A program made the position numbers and the translations under genes. Below the pieces are notes generated by a model that was not told the origin of the DNA, ran no database searches, and saw only the letters and a list, made by a program, of their open reading frames with translations. From an uncultured SAR86 cluster bacterium (GTDB lineage Bacteria > Pseudomonadota > Gammaproteobacteria > Magnimaribacterales > D2472), in contig CALJHI010000070.1 of NCBI GenBank assembly GCA_938075575.1, positions 1-14,483 on the forward strand: a stretch of 14,483 bases of DNA, read 5' to 3'. Shown here piece by piece: positions 13,640-14,483 of the stretch (position 1 is its first letter; the number at the start of each line of letters is the position of its first letter).

Positions 13640-14483
13640 TAGGAATTTGAAGCCCTCACATATGCATCTAATTTTTCTAAAGCCTGGCCGTTATTCATTA
13701 GTTTTATAGCTCTATCTACGCCGCTGGCGATAGAGTCTTCTATTCCAGCCAAGTAAATGCTGGCACCAGCATTCAAAGCAATCATATCCTGAACAGCTGA
13801 ATCTCTTCCAGAAAAAGCTTCTTTAACTAGAGATAAGCTTTGTTCAGGAGAATCAGCAACTATTTCTTTTAATGGCCTGCTTTTTAAACCAAACTTTTCT
13901 GGAGATATTTCATAACTGGAAATAGTTCCATTTTTTAGTTCAGATATTTGGCTATTCCCCGTAATTGTTATCTCATCTAGCCCGTCATCCCCATGAACAA
14001 TCAGAACATGTTCCATTTTTAAATTATTTGAAACCTTAGAGAAGGTGTTAAGCAAAGAGTGATCATACACTCCTATAATTTGTTTCTTAGCACCGCATGG
14101 ATTTGTATGAGGTCCTAAAAGATTGAAAATAGTTTTTTTTCGAATTTTTTGTCTTGCAGGCATGACATATTTCATAGAGGCATGATGAAGAGGCGCAAAT
14201 AAAAAGACAAACCCAGTATCTTCAAAAACTTTTAAGAGTTTTTCTCTATCATGAGCAATATTAGCTCCAGCTGCTGTTAAAAAATCAGCGCTTCCAGATT
14301 TGCTAGAAACAGCCTTATTTCCATGTTTAGTTACCAAAGCACCACTTGCAGCTGCAACAAAAGACGATGCGGTTGAGCAATTAAAAGTATGCAGTCCTGA
14401 ACCTCCAGTACCACAAGTATCGATATGGGTCGAAACACCAACATCAAATTTAAGAGACTTCTCTTTCATCACTGAAGCAGCAG
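13639..14483 (-). CDS. trpD: Anthranilate phosphoribosyltransferase TrpD, N-terminus beyond the window
   Basis: TrpD transfers the phosphoribosyl group of PRPP to anthranilate. About 280 of the usual 340 or so residues are present. The reading frame stays open through the right edge, so the visible GTG and ATG near 14470 are internal and the first 60-70 residues are missing. PRPP-binding signatures are clear: DTCGTGGSG (about 14391-14417), then NCSTASS and KHGNKAVSSKSGSAD. FNLLGPHTNP and VVHGDDGLDE-type segments follow. The first signature normally reads GTGGDG; here the aspartate is serine (codon 14398-14400). The gene runs into trpC by a one-base stop-start overlap. Confidence 0.95.
   Translation of the reverse strand, partial: AASVMKEKSLKFDVGVSTHIDTCGTGGSGLHTFNCSTASSFVAAASGALVTKHGNKAVSSKSGSADFLTAAGANIAHDREKLLKVFEDTGFVFLFAPLHHASMKYVMPARQKIRKKTIFNLLGPHTNPCGAKKQIIGVYDHSLLNTFSKVSNNLKMEHVLIVHGDDGLDEITITGNSQISELKNGTISSYEISPEKFGLKSRPLKEIVADSPEQSLSLVKEAFSGRDSAVQDMIALNAGASIYLAGIEDSIASGVDRAIKLMNNGQALEKLDAYVRASNS

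Noticed and set aside
11728..14483. Helicase plus neighbours as an anti-phage defence island
   Set aside because: The neighbours are tryptophan and ubiquinone genes, the helicase has no nuclease or sensor domain, and no other defence gene is present.
1..14483. CRISPR array, insertion sequence or transposase
   Set aside because: No regularly spaced long repeats, no paired terminal inverted repeats around a gene, and no transposase or integrase motif in any frame.

Overview
The window reads as ordinary chromosome from an AT-rich, tightly packed gammaproteobacterium. SAR86-like or another streamlined marine lineage is my best guess, but this is an inference from base composition, very short spacers and gene order, not from a marker phylogeny. 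Gammaproteobacterial synteny supports it: fis-purH-purD, trpD-trpC with coq7 close by, and gshB-tonB-ruvX with a TonB-family gene in the position I recall for tonB3 in Pseudomonas.

Layout. Positions 1-375 hold no protein gene. They contain the 5' half of a CAT-anticodon tRNA on the minus strand, which stops being tRNA-like inside the anticodon loop. It runs into about 225 bases of unrelated DNA with short direct repeats, dyads, a TTGACA/TATAAA pair and a GC-rich hairpin. I read this as one end of an integrated element, or an assembly join between chromosome and such an element. Next is yrbL (+), facing rpoD (-) across a 5-base gap. From 7340 down to 1020 six minus-strand genes form one tight cluster: rsmE, gshB, a TonB-family gene, ruvX, dnaG, rpoD. 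A divergent histidine-phosphatase gene starts 29 bases from rsmE. It is followed on the plus strand by fis, purH, purD and coq7, all overlapping. Finally trpD (cut by the right edge), trpC and a compact SF2 helicase form an overlapping minus-strand cluster that meets coq7 tail to tail with 8 bases between.

How the genes work together. The minus cluster joins 16S rRNA methylation, glutathione synthesis, a TonB energy coupler, the YqgF/RuvX nuclease-fold protein, primase and the housekeeping sigma factor. It looks like the rsmE-gshB-ruvX block of other gammaproteobacteria fused to the dnaG-rpoD part of the macromolecular-synthesis operon, without rpsU and without yqgE/algH at their usual places. 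The plus cluster joins the nucleoid protein Fis with two purine-biosynthesis enzymes and a ubiquinone hydroxylase. The right-hand cluster makes tryptophan and adds an XPB-like helicase.

No CRISPR array, transposase, integrase gene or convincing new multi-gene system is visible. The least explained parts are the broken tRNA junction at the left end and the small helicase coupled to trpC. Starts are often unusual: GTG for rpoD, TTG for fis and for the helicase, and a promoter that would make rsmE leaderless.
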